From Zygnema cylindricum (taxonomy: Eukaryota > Streptophyta > Zygnematophyceae > Zygnematales > Zygnemataceae), in assembly GCA_037447655.1 (NCBI GenBank), contig JBBHKE010001378.1, positions 1 to 64,000 on the forward strand: a stretch of DNA of 64,000 bases, in the 5' to 3' direction. A model generated the notes under the pieces. The model was not told the origin of the DNA. It saw nothing but the letters and a program-made list of their open reading frames with translations, and made no database searches. Numbering within the stretch: the first letter of the stretch is position 1; the number at the start of each line of letters is the position of its first letter. Shown here one piece after another: positions 11,195 through 21,607 of the stretch. A program made the position numbers and the translations under genes.

Positions 11195-12145
11195 AAGTGC
11201 CTTTTTCTTCCCTCCGGAAGAACCCCCTCCACGGTTCTTTTAAAGCCTCAGCTCTGAGAGCTCGACACAATCTGCAATGTAGTGTCCCGGCTTTTTACAA
11301 AAATGACAAAGACCCGTTGGGGGCCTTGGTCCTCCATAATGATCTCTTTCACCTTTGTACGGTTTCTTCGGGTCCTTCCCCCATCGATCCCCTCCTGCTG
11401 CAAGAGCCTGAATGCTCTTTCTTCCTCTCCTAATCTCCATTGTGTTTTCTTGCACAAGTATCATCCTGACCACTGTGTTCCATTTCCTTGAACTATCAGG
11501 CATTTCTTGTACTTCATTTACTATGTTTTCGTACTCATCCGGTAACTTCATGATAAGGGTGTTAACTTTCATTTTCATTCTACCTGTCCACCTGGCACTT
11601 TGCGTCTCCATATACAAAGAAGAAAGATCATTAGAGTTATCTAACATCTTTCCTCTTTTGTAAGTGTAACTCACTAGCTTTTGCTCAGCCAACTAAAGCT
11701 CCTAAATAGTTCCAGCTCTGTAAATTTCCACCAAACTCACCCACAACTCCTCGGCCTTGTAAATGTGAAGGTGAGGGGTGGCCAAAGCTTGAGTGAGGTG
11801 CCTTAAAATGAAGTTCTTGGCAGCCATGTTTACATCCTCCCACATTTGAGTATCGTTCTCCGCGGTCTTCACGGTCCCCGCTCCGAGTACTTGGCAATAT
11901 GAGTGAGGGGTGTCTCCTTCCCTTTCCCCTTTTTGGACACACTGCTGTCCCCATCATCTACCTCCTCCGCTGAGGCAGCCGTTACTGAAAGAAACCTTAT
12001 TCCTCCAAATCCTGGTGGAGTTCCCAAAGGTGGAAGTTTCACTTGTCCATTGACGATACCCCAGTATCGTTTTTCGCACAAAGCTCCCATCATCATGGCT
12101 TCCCAATAGATAAACCCAGATCCATTGAAGGTGGGCTCCCTAGAG
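11195..12145 (-). pseudogene. copia-2 gag with CCHC zinc knuckle
   Basis: The N-terminal part reads from just inside the primer site: FNGSGFIYWEAMMMGALCEKRYWG. After frame changes around 11690-11880 it continues SYTYKRGKMLDNSNDLSSLY, MKVNTLIMKLPDEYENIV and the zinc knuckle CHFCKKPGHYIADC (about 11275-11315). These are standard copia capsid/nucleocapsid features. At least one frameshift prevents translation as one protein. Confidence 0.8.
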
Positions 12146-12160
12146 GATGGGCCCATGACC
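12146..12160 (-). other. copia-2 primer-binding site (half-tRNA iMet type)
   Basis: On the minus strand GGTCATGGGCCCATC directly follows the LTR end. With one or two changes it is the complement of the anticodon arm of initiator tRNA-Met (GGTGGGCCCATAACC), the same mode as Drosophila copia, which primes from a cleaved 5' half of that tRNA. Confidence 0.7.
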
Positions 12161-13025
12161 TAAAATTGTGTGTCCTAACCTAAAACTATGTGTCCTCTAT
12201 TGGACTACAGAATGTAGGAAGCCTCTAGATAGATTGTAACTAACCCACTTTCAATGGCAACCACTGGTACCCTAGTAGACAAGCAGACAATTTGACTACA
12301 CCCCTGTGCAGCTTGAACTCCTTTGAGTCCGTAGGAAAAAGAATCTCTGAAAACGCCCAACCAGGCGATAAGTTATGAGTCGGCAAAAAAGCCAAGTTTA
12401 TACAAACTCTCAAAGGGAGTGAGGTACCTATCTACCAGATTCTCTAAGTACTAAATCCCTCTCACAACCCCTATCTATTGAAGTACGAACCAATCAAATC
12501 ATTGTAGGGTACAGAAAAGTACTATGGCCGTTGTACTTTCTGTACGGCCTATGTACGGCAACGCCATTGAGTGGACGCGTGTCCACGTTTAACTTGTCCG
12601 TATGTTCTTCGGAATTCCTGCGACCAAATGTCATCCCTCCACGTGGCGCCACGTCATGTCACGTCCATAAACGCCAAAGAGACCATTTCGCGATCTCGGC
12701 AGTGATATACGCCGTCGGATTAAATACGACATTAAATGTCCGCCATCGAAACAAATGTCTGATTCATTTGTTTTTGTGCGAGATAATGTTCGTACTATAT
12801 AACATTGGTTCTATGTTCTTCTGTTCGTCATCCCGTTAATCAAATTCATAATGTTAACATTGTTTATGTAATTATCAAACCTAATATACTCTAACGGACT
12901 TCTACGACAAACTAGTTAGGGCTAACGGCTACGCTGCGCTCTACTGGTCGGAGGTTTGAGTCCTGCCGGACTAAACCTTTTGTTGAGAGTGACATAAGTC
13001 ACTCTTTAGTCCTGCTTGCTGAGTT
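12161..13025 (-). repeat. copia-2 5' LTR
   Basis: Inverted relative of the copia-3 LTRs: shared CTCTATTGGACTACAGAAT, GGCTAACG tRNA-like segment, CCACGT-rich block and GTACGG motifs. A minus-strand TATAAA lies at 12396-12401. The upper limit is uncertain because similarity to the SINE-like tandem units continues past it. Confidence 0.65.
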
Positions 13026-13560
13026 AGGGCAGCCATGGCTCAACCACTCTCTCTAACCCTCAATGACTACAACAAGTATGGTGGGTAGAGAGAGGAGGTG
13101 GAAGCAGGCTGTCCGCCTTTTTCTTTTCCTATTTTTACTAAACTATTTAGATCTAAAAAATACCACATAAATCTAATAATTTCAACATGTTATTCTATTC
13201 GTAATTTTGTTAATCGCATAAATGTCGCTAACACTGTTTAAATAGAAATAAAACCCTATATGCTCTAACGAACTTCTACGGCAGACCGGTAAGAGCTAAC
13301 GGCTATGCCTCGCTCTGCTAGTCAGAGTTTCGAGTTCTGCCGGACTTAACTTTTTTGATAAGAGTAACTTATATCACTCTTTTTTTCTGCCTGTGTAGCT
13401 AAGGCAGCCATGGCTCCACCACTCTCTCTTTCCCTCCTTTAGTGACTACAACAAGTATGAGGGCTGGAGAGATAAGGTGGAGGTAGGCTGCCTGCGGTTT
13501 TTACTTAATCTATTTAGACCTAGAAAATACCCTCTAAATCAATTGATTTCAACAAACAGT
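12820..13560 (+). repeat. two tandem tRNA-like (SINE-like) units
   Basis: Two copies of a roughly 370-bp unit, about 12820-13190 and 13190-13560. Each has a tRNA-like segment with A-box-like GGGCTAACGG or AGAGCTAACGG and a B-box-like GGTTTGAGTCC or GTTTCGAGTTC (12915-12975 and 13285-13345), a GTCACTCT palindrome, an AGCCATGGCT palindrome and GACTACAACAAGTATG. The first unit overlaps the copia-2 LTR. A complete cloverleaf could not be drawn, so these look like SINE-like relics, not working tRNA genes. Confidence 0.5.
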
Positions 13561-13821
13561 ACTGACATCACCACTTGAAGTGATGTTAGCTATGGGGATG
13601 CTCCTATGAGGAGATGCACGTTTGGGTATATATTGTATGTGGGTGATGGGCCTTGCTGTTGGAGCAGCATGCAATAACATCATCACATTTTAAATAAAAT
13701 TAAATGTTGAAAATCAACATGTTGAAAATTTCAAATTTTGGCGTGATGATGAAAGATGAAATAAAGCGTAAATTCTCGTACAGATTTTGCTGCAATTATA
13801 ACGTAAAATCGAGAGAGAGAG

Positions 13822-13859
<38 letters not shown>

Positions 13860-14040
13860 TGGAGAGGAGAGAGGAGAAAGGGCGATAGAGAGAGGGAAAG
13901 GGAGAGTGGCAGTGGTGGAGTGGGGGAGTGAGCGGGAGGGAGGGATAGGAAGAGAGATAGCGTGAGGGAGAGCGAGGGAGAGTCGTGAGGTGGTGTAGGA
14001 ATTTCGCAGAATCTGAGATTTGGCATGTCCACTGTTTGGC
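13561..14040. repeat. spacer with GA microsatellite
   Basis: A (GA)n-rich tract at about 13810-13985 lies in otherwise unassigned sequence. Predicted frames across it are Arg/Glu-rich or Leu/Ser-rich low complexity and are not considered genes. Confidence 0.7.
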
Positions 14041-14043
14041 AAA

Positions 14044-14126
14044 GTGAGTTAGCCAGGATTCGAACCTGCAACCTTTTACCTTTTACTGTGTTTGTGAATG
14101 CGCTAACCATTACGCCATTAGCCCGC
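14044..14126 (-). tRNA. tRNA-like sequence (pseudo-tRNA or SINE head)
   Basis: On the minus strand GGCGTAATGGTTAGCGC resembles a D arm with the Pol III A box, and GCAGGTTCGAATCCTGG resembles a T arm with the B box. The D stem pairs. The acceptor ends do not pair convincingly, the anticodon loop lacks a clean U33, and there are about 12 extra bases before the T arm. I read it as a pseudo-tRNA or tRNA-derived retroelement head. A functional intron-containing tRNA is less likely. Confidence 0.4.
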
Positions 14127-14160
14127 TGATTGGTTTTGGTGAGTCCGCACTTATTTATTT

Positions 14161-14517
14161 GGAGAAAATAGCGAGTACTCTCCCTCGTCCTAAAATTATC
14201 CCACTCGTGTGGCGCGTGCGTGGGTCGTGTTTCATTCGTTGTTTGGGTGTACTTTCGCTGAAATCCCTTTGCCAGGCGATTTTTGATGAAGTTTTCTGAT
14301 GGGCGGAATTCTCTTGCTCGGGGGTCGAAAAGAGGAAAACGCCAAAATGCGTTTACATGACGACAAACGTTTAGTACATTCAAAGTATCGAATTGAAGTT
14401 GACTACACTCTAGTAAATTTTTTTTTTCCGTACGGCTATAGTTTTTCTCGTTCGGGACTGAATTTTGGGGGAAAACAACAGAAAAAAGTCGATACTCTAA
14501 TCCATGGGGACACACCC
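14161..14517. mobile_element. Tourist-like MITE, 5'-truncated (M6)
   Basis: Matches 19512-19880 of MITE M4 and ends with the terminal repeat CATGGGGACACACCC followed by TTA (14518-14520). The left half present in M4 is missing; the break is beside the tRNA-like sequence. Confidence 0.7.
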
Positions 14518-14520
14518 TTA

Positions 14521-14866
14521 GGGCGTCTCCCTATGTCATCTTAAGTTTCTTTGAACTATGGCGAAGATTCTCTGTACACTGTTTTCAAGTTTCCTCGTGA
14601 GTAAAACGATGTCGTTTATGAATTTTGTGACGACGACAATGCCTATGACGGTTGTCAACACCTACAATCTGTGTGGTCGCAAAATATTTTTTTGTAGTTG
14701 CCTAAACGTCGCATATCTCTGTGTGGCATTGTAGATGTACAACCTTCCAACCCTTTGTTGTTGATGGTTGAAGGAGATGCTTCTACCTTTCCATGTCCGA
14801 TCCAAGCACTGTGAAATTATTTCAAATTCTTGAGATCCCCTATTGTGTGTCTGATTTTCTTGGGGC
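14521..14866. mobile_element. Tourist-like MITE, interrupted (M7)
   Basis: Starts GGGCGTCTCCCTATG directly after the TTA that ends M6 and matches 19884-20207 of M5. The match stops near 14850, where a copy of the 43.9-kb ORF repeat begins. Confidence 0.65.
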
Positions 14867-15128
14867 TACATTGTGAAGTTGGTCAGATTTATCAAAGTTC
14901 TGGCAAGTTGTTTTTCTGCAACTTTGACTGAGTGTTGTGATTATTCGGTTTGGTGATATTATATGAAATTTGGTGGGAATACTAAATGGACTAGGAACTA
15001 TCTGGTTGGGTAGTTTCAGCTTGGTTTGGTTTTTCTGTAGAATTCTGAGTGGAATCAAAGGAGGCTGTTTTGGGGTAGTCTGTGGTGCTTCCGAGGGTAC
15101 ATTCATGGCTGAAAAGGGCTATGAAAAT
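14867..15128 (-). pseudogene. fragment of the Lys-rich ORF repeat (5' part)
   Basis: About 262 bp inverted relative to 43918-44178. On the minus strand it stays open from an ATG for about 80 codons, beginning MNVPSEAPQTTPKQPPLIPL, while the 44-kb copy of the same segment has several stops. The fragment is inserted in MITE M7. Its function is unknown; it is evidence that the 44-kb coding region is a dispersed repeat. Confidence 0.6.
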
Positions 15129-15220
15129 CAGTAGTCACTGAAAGAGAGAGAGAGTGATGGAGCCATGGCTGCCTCAGCTCCATAAACAGGGTTAGAGAGT
15201 GACCTTAAGTCACTCTCTAC

Positions 15221-15305
15221 AAAAAGGTTGAGTCCAGCAAGACTCGAACCCCCGACCGATAGAGCGTGGCGTAGGCGTCCGCTCTAACCATTCTGTTGTA
15301 GATGT
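15221..15305 (-). repeat. tRNA-like segment antisense within copia-3 5' LTR
   Basis: On the minus strand: AATGGTTAGAGCGGACGCC (A-box-like) and GTCGGGGGTTCGAGTC (B-box-like), spaced as in a tRNA. The same segment is in the 3' LTR at about 18070-18155 and in the copia-2 LTR. The acceptor stem is not clear. Confidence 0.5.
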
Positions 15306-15798
15306 TCGCAAGAGTATATAGGGTGTGACTCATATTTAAAGTATGTTATGTCCCGTAATCCGATTAACGGAAATGTAAATGTAACATCATAGAACAGGTA
15401 AATTTAGTGCGGACTGGATCTCGCACGAAACAAATGAAACTGACATTTGTTTCGACGGACGACATTTAATGTCGGTTCTTATCCAACGGCATATGTCTTT
15501 CGCGAGATTCCGGAATGGTGACTTTGGCGTTTTGTGACGTGGCATGACCTAGAGCCACGTGGAGAGATGACATTCGGTCATGGGAATTCCGATGAACGTA
15601 CGGACGAGTGAAAAACGGACACGCGTTCACTTAATAGCCTTGTCGTACATATGCCGTACAAAAGGTACAGCGACAGTAGTACTTTTTGGTACGGTACACT
15701 AATCTGATTGGTCCGTACTTTAGTAGATAGAAGTTATTAGGCGGAAATCAGGACATAGAAAATTTTGGTAGGTAGTCACCTCTCCCTTTGAGAGTTTG

Positions 15799-15805
15799 TA
15801 TAAAT
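15799..15805 (+). promoter_or_regulatory. LTR TATA box (copia-3)
   Basis: TATAAAT, repeated identically at 18648-18654 in the 3' LTR and in similar form in the copia-2 LTR. It is followed about 210 bp later by the LTR end, a plausible U3/R promoter position. Confidence 0.5.
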
Positions 15806-16019
15806 TGGCATTTTTACTGCCTCATAACATATCGGTTGGTTGGCCGTTTTCAATGATTCTTTTTGCTACGGACTTAGGGGAGTCCACGCTGCACAAGAGT
15901 GCAGTCAAACTATCATTTTGCCTTCCTGGACAGCAGTGGTTGTGGCTTGAAGTGGGTTAGTTAAATACTATCTAGAGGTTTCTTGTATTCTGTGGTCCAA
16001 TGGAGGACACACAATTGCA

Positions 16020-16034
16020 CGTTATGGGCCCACC
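16020..16034 (+). other. copia-3 primer-binding site (half-tRNA iMet type)
   Basis: CGTTATGGGCCCACC directly after the LTR's CA. Apart from the first base it is the complement of the initiator tRNA-Met anticodon arm. The same site occurs in copia-2, copia-5 and copia-7. Confidence 0.75.
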
Positions 16035-16044
16035 CTCTAGGGTG

Positions 16045-17178
16045 CCCACCTTCAATGGATCTGGGTTCATCTATTGGGAAGCCATGATGATGGGAGCTTT
16101 GTGCAAAAAACGATACTGGGGTATCGTTAGTGGACAAGTGAAACATCCACCTTCGGGAACTCCACCATGATTTGGAGGAGTAAGGTTTCCTTCAGCAACG
16201 GCTGCCTCAACAGAGGAGGCAGATGATGGGGAAAGCAGTGTGTCCGAAAAGGGGAAAGGGAAGGAGACACCCCTCACTCCTATTGCCACAATACCGGGAG
16301 TGGCGATCGTGAAAACCGCAGAGAACGATGCTCAAATGTGGGAGGATGTAAATATGGCTGCCAAGAACTTCATTCTGAGGCACCTTACTTAAGCTTTGGC
16401 CACTCACCATCTTCACATTTACAAGGCCGAGTAGTTGTGGGTGAGTTTGGTGGAGATCTATAGAGCTGGAACTATTCAAGAGCTCCAGTTGACTGAGCAA
16501 AAGCTAGCGAGTTACACTTACAAAGGAGGAAAGATGTTAGATTATTGTAATGATCTTTCTTGTTTGTATATGGAGATGGAAAGTGCTGGATGGACAGGTA
16601 TAATGAAAATAAAAGTTAACACTCTCATCATGAAGTTACCAGAGGAGTACGAGGTTACAAAAGTGACAGGAGAAACCAAGGATGAGTCTTGTGAGGAGGA
16701 TAGGGAGCTTGTTCTTGACGAGAGTCTAGAGGAGAAGGAGATCCCTCGGAGTCAGAAGTGTGCCCTTGGAGCATTTCGGGAAGCCCCACAGGAAGGATGG
16801 ATAATCGACTCAGGTGCATCCATGCATATGTTTCGTGATAAGGAACTCTTCACTAAGCTAAGAAAGATCCCTACTGTAGAGATAGAGTATGAGGATGGGA
16901 GAGTGGTTACTATAGACCTAGTGGGGTCGGTAGATCTAAAAGTCTTAGTGGAGGGTACAACTTCTATACTCACATTCTGAGATGTACTCTACATTCCTCA
17001 GCTGAGTAAAAATATTGTCTCTATGTTTGTGTTAGATGACAAAGAGTTTGATACCTTCACTAGAAGGGGAGTCTTTACTGCTAAGTATGGGGATGAACTT
17101 TACTTCACGGCAGATAAGGGTAGCCAAGGAATGTTTAGGCTTAACCTGTGTAATGAAAAGAATAATGCTTATTAAGTT
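16045..17178 (+). pseudogene. copia-3 gag and protease, fused by an internal deletion
   Basis: gag starts FNGSGFIYWEAMMMGALCKKRYWG and continues through SYTYKGGKMLDYCNDLSCLY to MKLPEEYE. At about 16653 it passes directly into VTKVTGETKDES, the sequence that precedes the protease. Compared with copia-2 about 150 codons, including the CCHC zinc knuckle, are missing without loss of frame. Protease GWIIDSGASMHM keeps its active-site DSG. Stops occur early in gag and at 16978-16980. Confidence 0.8.
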
Positions 17179-18033
17179 GGTGTTCCAAACTTGATGATTC
17201 GGCATAAACGATTGGGGCATGTGCATTTTGATAGGTTGAGGGAAATGAAAAAACTTAGGGTAGTAGAAGGCATTCAGTTTGGGGATAATGAAATGATGGT
17301 TGATTCTAGTGGTTGTGCTCAAGGTAAGGCTCACAAACTTCCCTTTCCTAAAGCCGCCACATATAGAGGTGAGAAAGTATTAGATTTGGTCCACACAAAT
17401 ATTTGGGGACCTACAAAAGTACCTTCGGTTGGAGGAAAGAGGTTTATGTAGACTATAACCGATGACTGGTCTAGATACTCTAGAGTGTATTTTTTAAAAA
17501 CAAAGTCTGAAACGTCAACCTACTTCAAAGAATATAAAGCCTGGAGCCATTAAGAGAATAAGAAGTGATAATGGGGGGGAATATACCTCTAACAAGTTTG
17601 AGGAATATCTGGGAGATGAGGGAGTGCAGCGCCAAAAAATTGAACCATATAACCCGGAACAAAATGAGGTAGCTGAGAGGTTGAATCGAACAGTAGGAGA
17701 TAGTGCATGTAGTATGTTGGCCGACAAGAAAATAGGAGAGAGATATTGGGCAGAGGCAATGAACTGTGCCAACTACATTAAGAATAGAGTCCTTACCTCA
17801 GCTAAAAAGGGAGTGACACCTTATGAGAGATGGGTTGGAAGGAAACTAGATATTTCACACCTTAAAGTGTTCGGTAGCCAAGTTTACAGTCTTGACACGG
17901 ATAGGAAAAACTGGAAACTAGATGCTAAGGGAAAACCTGGATACTTTGTGGGATATGATGAGGATGTTAAGGGGTATAGAGTCTATGACTTAGCAAAGAA
18001 AGATATCATTCTAGTGAAACACCTAGTTATCAT
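17179..18033 (+). pseudogene. copia-3 GAG-pre-integrase and integrase
   Basis: IRHKRLGHVHFDRL and CAQGKAHKLPFPKA (zinc-binding region), LVHTNIWGPTKVPS, a stop near 17450, then SRYSRVYFLKTKSE, a deletion and frameshift near 17540, and NEVAERLNRTVGDSACSML with FGSQVYSLDTDRKNWKLDAK. The integrase is the last domain before the 3' LTR. Confidence 0.8.
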
Positions 18034-18867
18034 GACAGGGTTAGAGAGTGACCTTAAGTCACTCTCTACAAAAAGGTTGAATCCAGCAGGACTCGAATCC
18101 CCGACCGGTAGAGCGTGGCGTAGCCGTCCGCTGTAACCATTATGTCGTAGACGTTCGCTAGAGTATATAGGGTGTGACTCATATTTAAAGTATGTTATGT
18201 CCCCTAATCCGATTAACGGAAATGTAAATGTAACATCATACAACATGTTAAATTCAGTGCAGACTGGATCTCGCACAAAACAAATGAATTTGACATTTGT
18301 TTCGACGGACGACATTTAATGTCAGTTCTTATCCAACGGCATACGTCTTCGCCGAGATTCCGGAATGGTCATTTTGGCGTTTTGTGACGTGGCATGACCT
18401 GGAGCCACGTGGAGAGATGACATTTGGTCATGGGAATTCCGATGAACGTACGGACGAATGAAAAACGGACACGCGTCCACTTAATAGCCTTGTCGTACAT
18501 ATGCTGTACAAAAGGTACACCGACAGTAATACTTTTCCGTACGGTACAGTAATCTGGTTGGTCCGTACTTTAGTAGATAGAAGTTATTAGAGGGAATCAT
18601 GACTTAGAAAATTTTGGTAGATAGTCACCTCTCCCTTTGAGAGTTTGTATAAATTGGCATTATTACTGCCTCATAACTTATCGGCTGGCTGGCCGTTTTT
18701 AGTGATTCTTTTTGCTACGGACTTAGGGGAGTCCAGGCTGCACAAGAGTGCAGTCAAACTTCATTTTGCCTTCTTGGATAGTAGTGGTTGTTGCTTGAAG
18801 TGGGTTAGTTAAATACTATCTAGAGGCTTCCTGTATTATGTGGTCCAATGGAGGACAAAGAATTGCA
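18034..18867 (+). repeat. copia-3 3' LTR
   Basis: 834 bp matching 15185-16019, ending GAATTGCA. The upstream sequence has no polypurine tract, in keeping with deletion of the 3' end of the internal region. Confidence 0.85.
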
Positions 18868-18933
18868 GTGGCGTCGCTACTTGTCGGCTTATTGGTATTG
18901 GTGCCTTTGAACGCCCGTGGGCCACATACTTTA

Positions 18934-19880
18934 TGGTGCATCCCCATGTAATCGATACTTTGATAAAGTATTTTAGACTGTAGTGAAGACTCTCCGTATT
19001 AATTTTGAAGAGCGTTCTTATGTGCGAAAAATGAAATCGGAACTTTGACATGTGACGGTTGTAGATGTAGGTACAACTTTGTGATGGTTGAAGACGACTA
19101 TGAAATTGGTGACGCCAACTAAAACAACGACTGTTGTAGATGTCTAGATTTTTGTAATTTTGTGACATTGTAGTTGTTTTGGGATTTGTGACATTGTGAC
19201 GCCATGCTCACTTGTGACAATGTCGACGTCACAGATTCAAGAACTTTACGCCATGGCTACCCGATTTCGTTTTTTCTACTTTTCTCATTCGACTTGCCAT
19301 GAAAATATACGCAAAAGGTAGTCAAAATAATTATTTTTCAAATAGCTTTCATTTCATGCCAGAATTGTTGTGCCTTATTCTAAAAGTGTGAGATAAAAGT
19401 GATAATGTGAGAGGGAAAGGGGAAAGGCGATAACAACGCACAATTCTGCAAAGGATCCATGATTGAAAATGGAGGTCCGAGACCCGTGCAAATCTTTTTC
19501 TGTACATGCACGTGACGAGCAAGGAGAAAAATAGCGAGTACCCTCCCTCGTCCTAAAATTTTCCCATTCGTGTGGCGAGTGCGTGGGTCGTTTTTCATTC
19601 GTTGTTTGGGTGTACTTTCGCTGAAATCCCCTTCCTAGGCGATTTTTTATGAATTTTTCTGATGGGTTGGATTCTCTTGCTCGCGGGTTGAAAAGAGGAA
19701 AACGCCAAAATGCGTTTACATGACGACAAACATGTAGTATATTCGAAGTATCAAATTGAAGTTGGCTACACTCTGGTAAAATTGATTTTTCCGTACGGCT
19801 AAAGTTTTTCTCGTTCGGGACTGAATTTTGGGGGAAAACAACATAAAAAAGTCGATACTTTAATACATGGGGTCACACCC
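18934..19880. mobile_element. Tourist-like MITE M4
   Basis: Terminal repeats TGGTGCATCCCCATG and CATGGGGTCACACCC (inverted), flanked by TTA at 18931-18933 and 19881-19883. TTA target sites and GGG-starting termini fit the PIF/Harbinger (Tourist) type. No transposase is encoded. Confidence 0.75.
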
Positions 19881-19883
19881 TTA

Positions 19884-20585
19884 GGGGCTATCCCCATGTC
19901 ATCTTAAGTTAGTAAAATTACTTTGAACTATGGCAAATATTCTCTGTACACAGTTTTCAAGTGTCCTCATATGTAAAATGATATCGTTTATGAATTTTGT
20001 GACGACAACAATGCCTATGACGGTTGTCAACACCTACAATCTGTGTGGTCGCACCGTATTTTTTTGTAACTGCTTAATCGTCGCATGTCTCTGTGTGGCA
20101 TTGTAGATGTACAACCTTCCAACCCTCTGCTGTTAATGGTTGAAGGAGATGCTTCTACCTTTCCATGTCCGAACCAAGCACCGTGAAATTATTTCAAATT
20201 CTTGCGATCCCTTCCAAGAACAAATCTTGATGGATGCAAACGGACAAAAAAAAGTGAGATTTTATTCTTTTCCTCATCCTCTAAAGTTGTCTAAATCTTT
20301 TAAAATCCTTTGAAACGTGGGAAGCTGTTTTTGCTTGGTGGAGGGTTGATACTTTAATTTAAGACACATTTCCTATGTGTTTTAAGGTTAAATGTAAAGA
20401 TGACATGGCATGACTTGGCCATTGGTAAAAAAACAAAATACGACGGTATGTAGTACATTATAGGTTTTGAGATTACATAAATTGTTCTTCCAATTCTTTC
20501 AATATCTTCGTACGGTTGAACGTTGCTAAGATTTAGAGGAAAATGACTGAAAAAAAAAATTAATTTGGCACAGGGGGACACATCC
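19884..20585. mobile_element. Tourist-like MITE M5
   Basis: Starts GGGGCTATCCCCATG immediately after the TTA that ends M4 and ends CAGGGGGACACATCC before TTA (20586-20588). It shares GACGGTTGTCAACACCTACA and neighbouring blocks with the copies at 14.5, 31.8, 37 and 38.6 kb. Confidence 0.75.
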
Positions 20586-20588
20586 TTA

Positions 20589-21606
20589 ACTACATAAGCA
20601 CAATTTCTGTGTGATAAAAATTATCGTCTCAGCACATTTTTGTGGGCAACAAGACATGGCCTTTTAACTCGAATCGTGCTCTTGGATTTCATATATTCCT
20701 TTTGACCTCCAATGGCCAATCTTGTCTATCGACTTTCGACTTTATGCAACCTCCCCTGACCACATGGTTATCCTTAATTCTAACGATTTCATTATAAACC
20801 GTTTTGGAGTTTTATGCATATGCGGCACCAATCCCCCTCGGTGACAAACATTCTATAAAATTCACATACTTGCCCGGGTTGTAGGCCGAAAACCTTTTAA
20901 AGTCAACGCATAATTACCATCTATTAAAATGACAGTAACCACTCAAGAAAGTCAATAATAGACAAAGATCTTAATTCAACATGCATATTCATTCTCAAAA
21001 TTCCTATGAAAGGCTTTTTGCTAATACACCAACTTAAATCACAACACGCTTAGTTTACAGATAAAAAAAAAAGGCACACAACAAAAAGAGTACGCACCAA
21101 AAAAATCTAAGCGTACAGCCAATCGCTACGATTTACAAGACGCGACGCGTCCAAAATTTTTGCCCAACGTACGGGGACTAAAAGGGTCAACCGAAAACGT
21201 ACTCCATGACGTCCGTCACAGTAGCCATTGTAGTTCCAATATGTATTTTTTGGCGATACTCCAAAGCGCCGAGTCAATATGTGCTCGATATTCATCATAA
21301 AATATTCGACCCGATTCTCACATTTATACACTTCCACTTGCTAGACACTTTGTACCCGATTTAGACTGTCACCCCAATAAAAACCAAAACCGCCCCAAAA
21401 CCCTGAACACTTTCCCAAAACTAAAACCTTTATTGTTTTCAAAACTTTTTTAACGTTTTACAAACTCTTTCGCTCTTTTGTGAACCTTTTACCGTTTTAA
21501 GTTCTACTGCCTTTCAAGAATCCCGTGGATTTTTTACGGTTCTATGCTGTTCTACAAACTCTTTACCGTTTTTCAAAATCTCGTAGGTTTACGCCCTATT
21601 TGTCGT
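20589..21606. other. 3' flank of the HRGP-type gene, no assigned gene
   Basis: Repeated AAACTTT/TTACCGTTTT-like short motifs occur at 21410-21600. A minus-strand frame at about 21110-21340 is described separately. Nothing else is recognisable. Confidence 0.4.
21107..21337 (-). other. possible exon or small ORF, unrecognised
   Basis: An open frame of 76 codons with balanced composition, ending VRWAKILDASRLVNRSDWLYA then a stop. It lies 270 bp downstream of the HRGP-type gene's stop codon, on the same strand. It has no low complexity and shows no similarity I recognise. It could be an alternative last exon, a separate short gene, or chance. Confidence 0.25.
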
Positions 21607-21607
21607 T

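Larger units (their letters stand above)
9063..13025 (-). mobile_element. copia-2: 3'-truncated Ty1/copia element with nested solo LTR
   Basis: A minus-strand element with a 5' LTR (12161 to about 13025), a half-tRNA primer site, gag, protease and integrase. It is cut inside the integrase at 9063 by copia-1, and the downstream RT, RNase H and 3' LTR are not found anywhere in the window. A solo LTR (9739-10723) interrupts the end of the protease region. Its proteins are close relatives of copia-3 at 15.2-18.9 kb. Confidence 0.8.
15185..16019 (+). repeat. copia-3 5' LTR
   Basis: 835 bp ending AATTGCA, with only scattered differences from 18034-18867. It includes an antisense tRNA-like segment at about 15221-15305, a CCAAT-containing GTACGG block (about 15640-15735) and a TATAAAT at 15799-15805 preceded by CTCCCTTTGAGAGTTTG. 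Confidence 0.85.
15185..18867 (+). mobile_element. copia-3: internally deleted copia element with both LTRs
   Basis: Two direct repeats of about 835 bp (15185-16019 and 18034-18867) flank gag, protease and part of the integrase. The integrase reading runs almost to the 3' LTR. RT, RNase H and the polypurine tract are absent, so a deletion removed everything between integrase and LTR. No matching target duplication was found. Confidence 0.85.

Noticed and set aside
14044-14126. A functional tRNA gene
   Set aside because: A and B boxes are good, but acceptor ends do not pair and the anticodon loop lacks U33, so it is listed only as tRNA-like.
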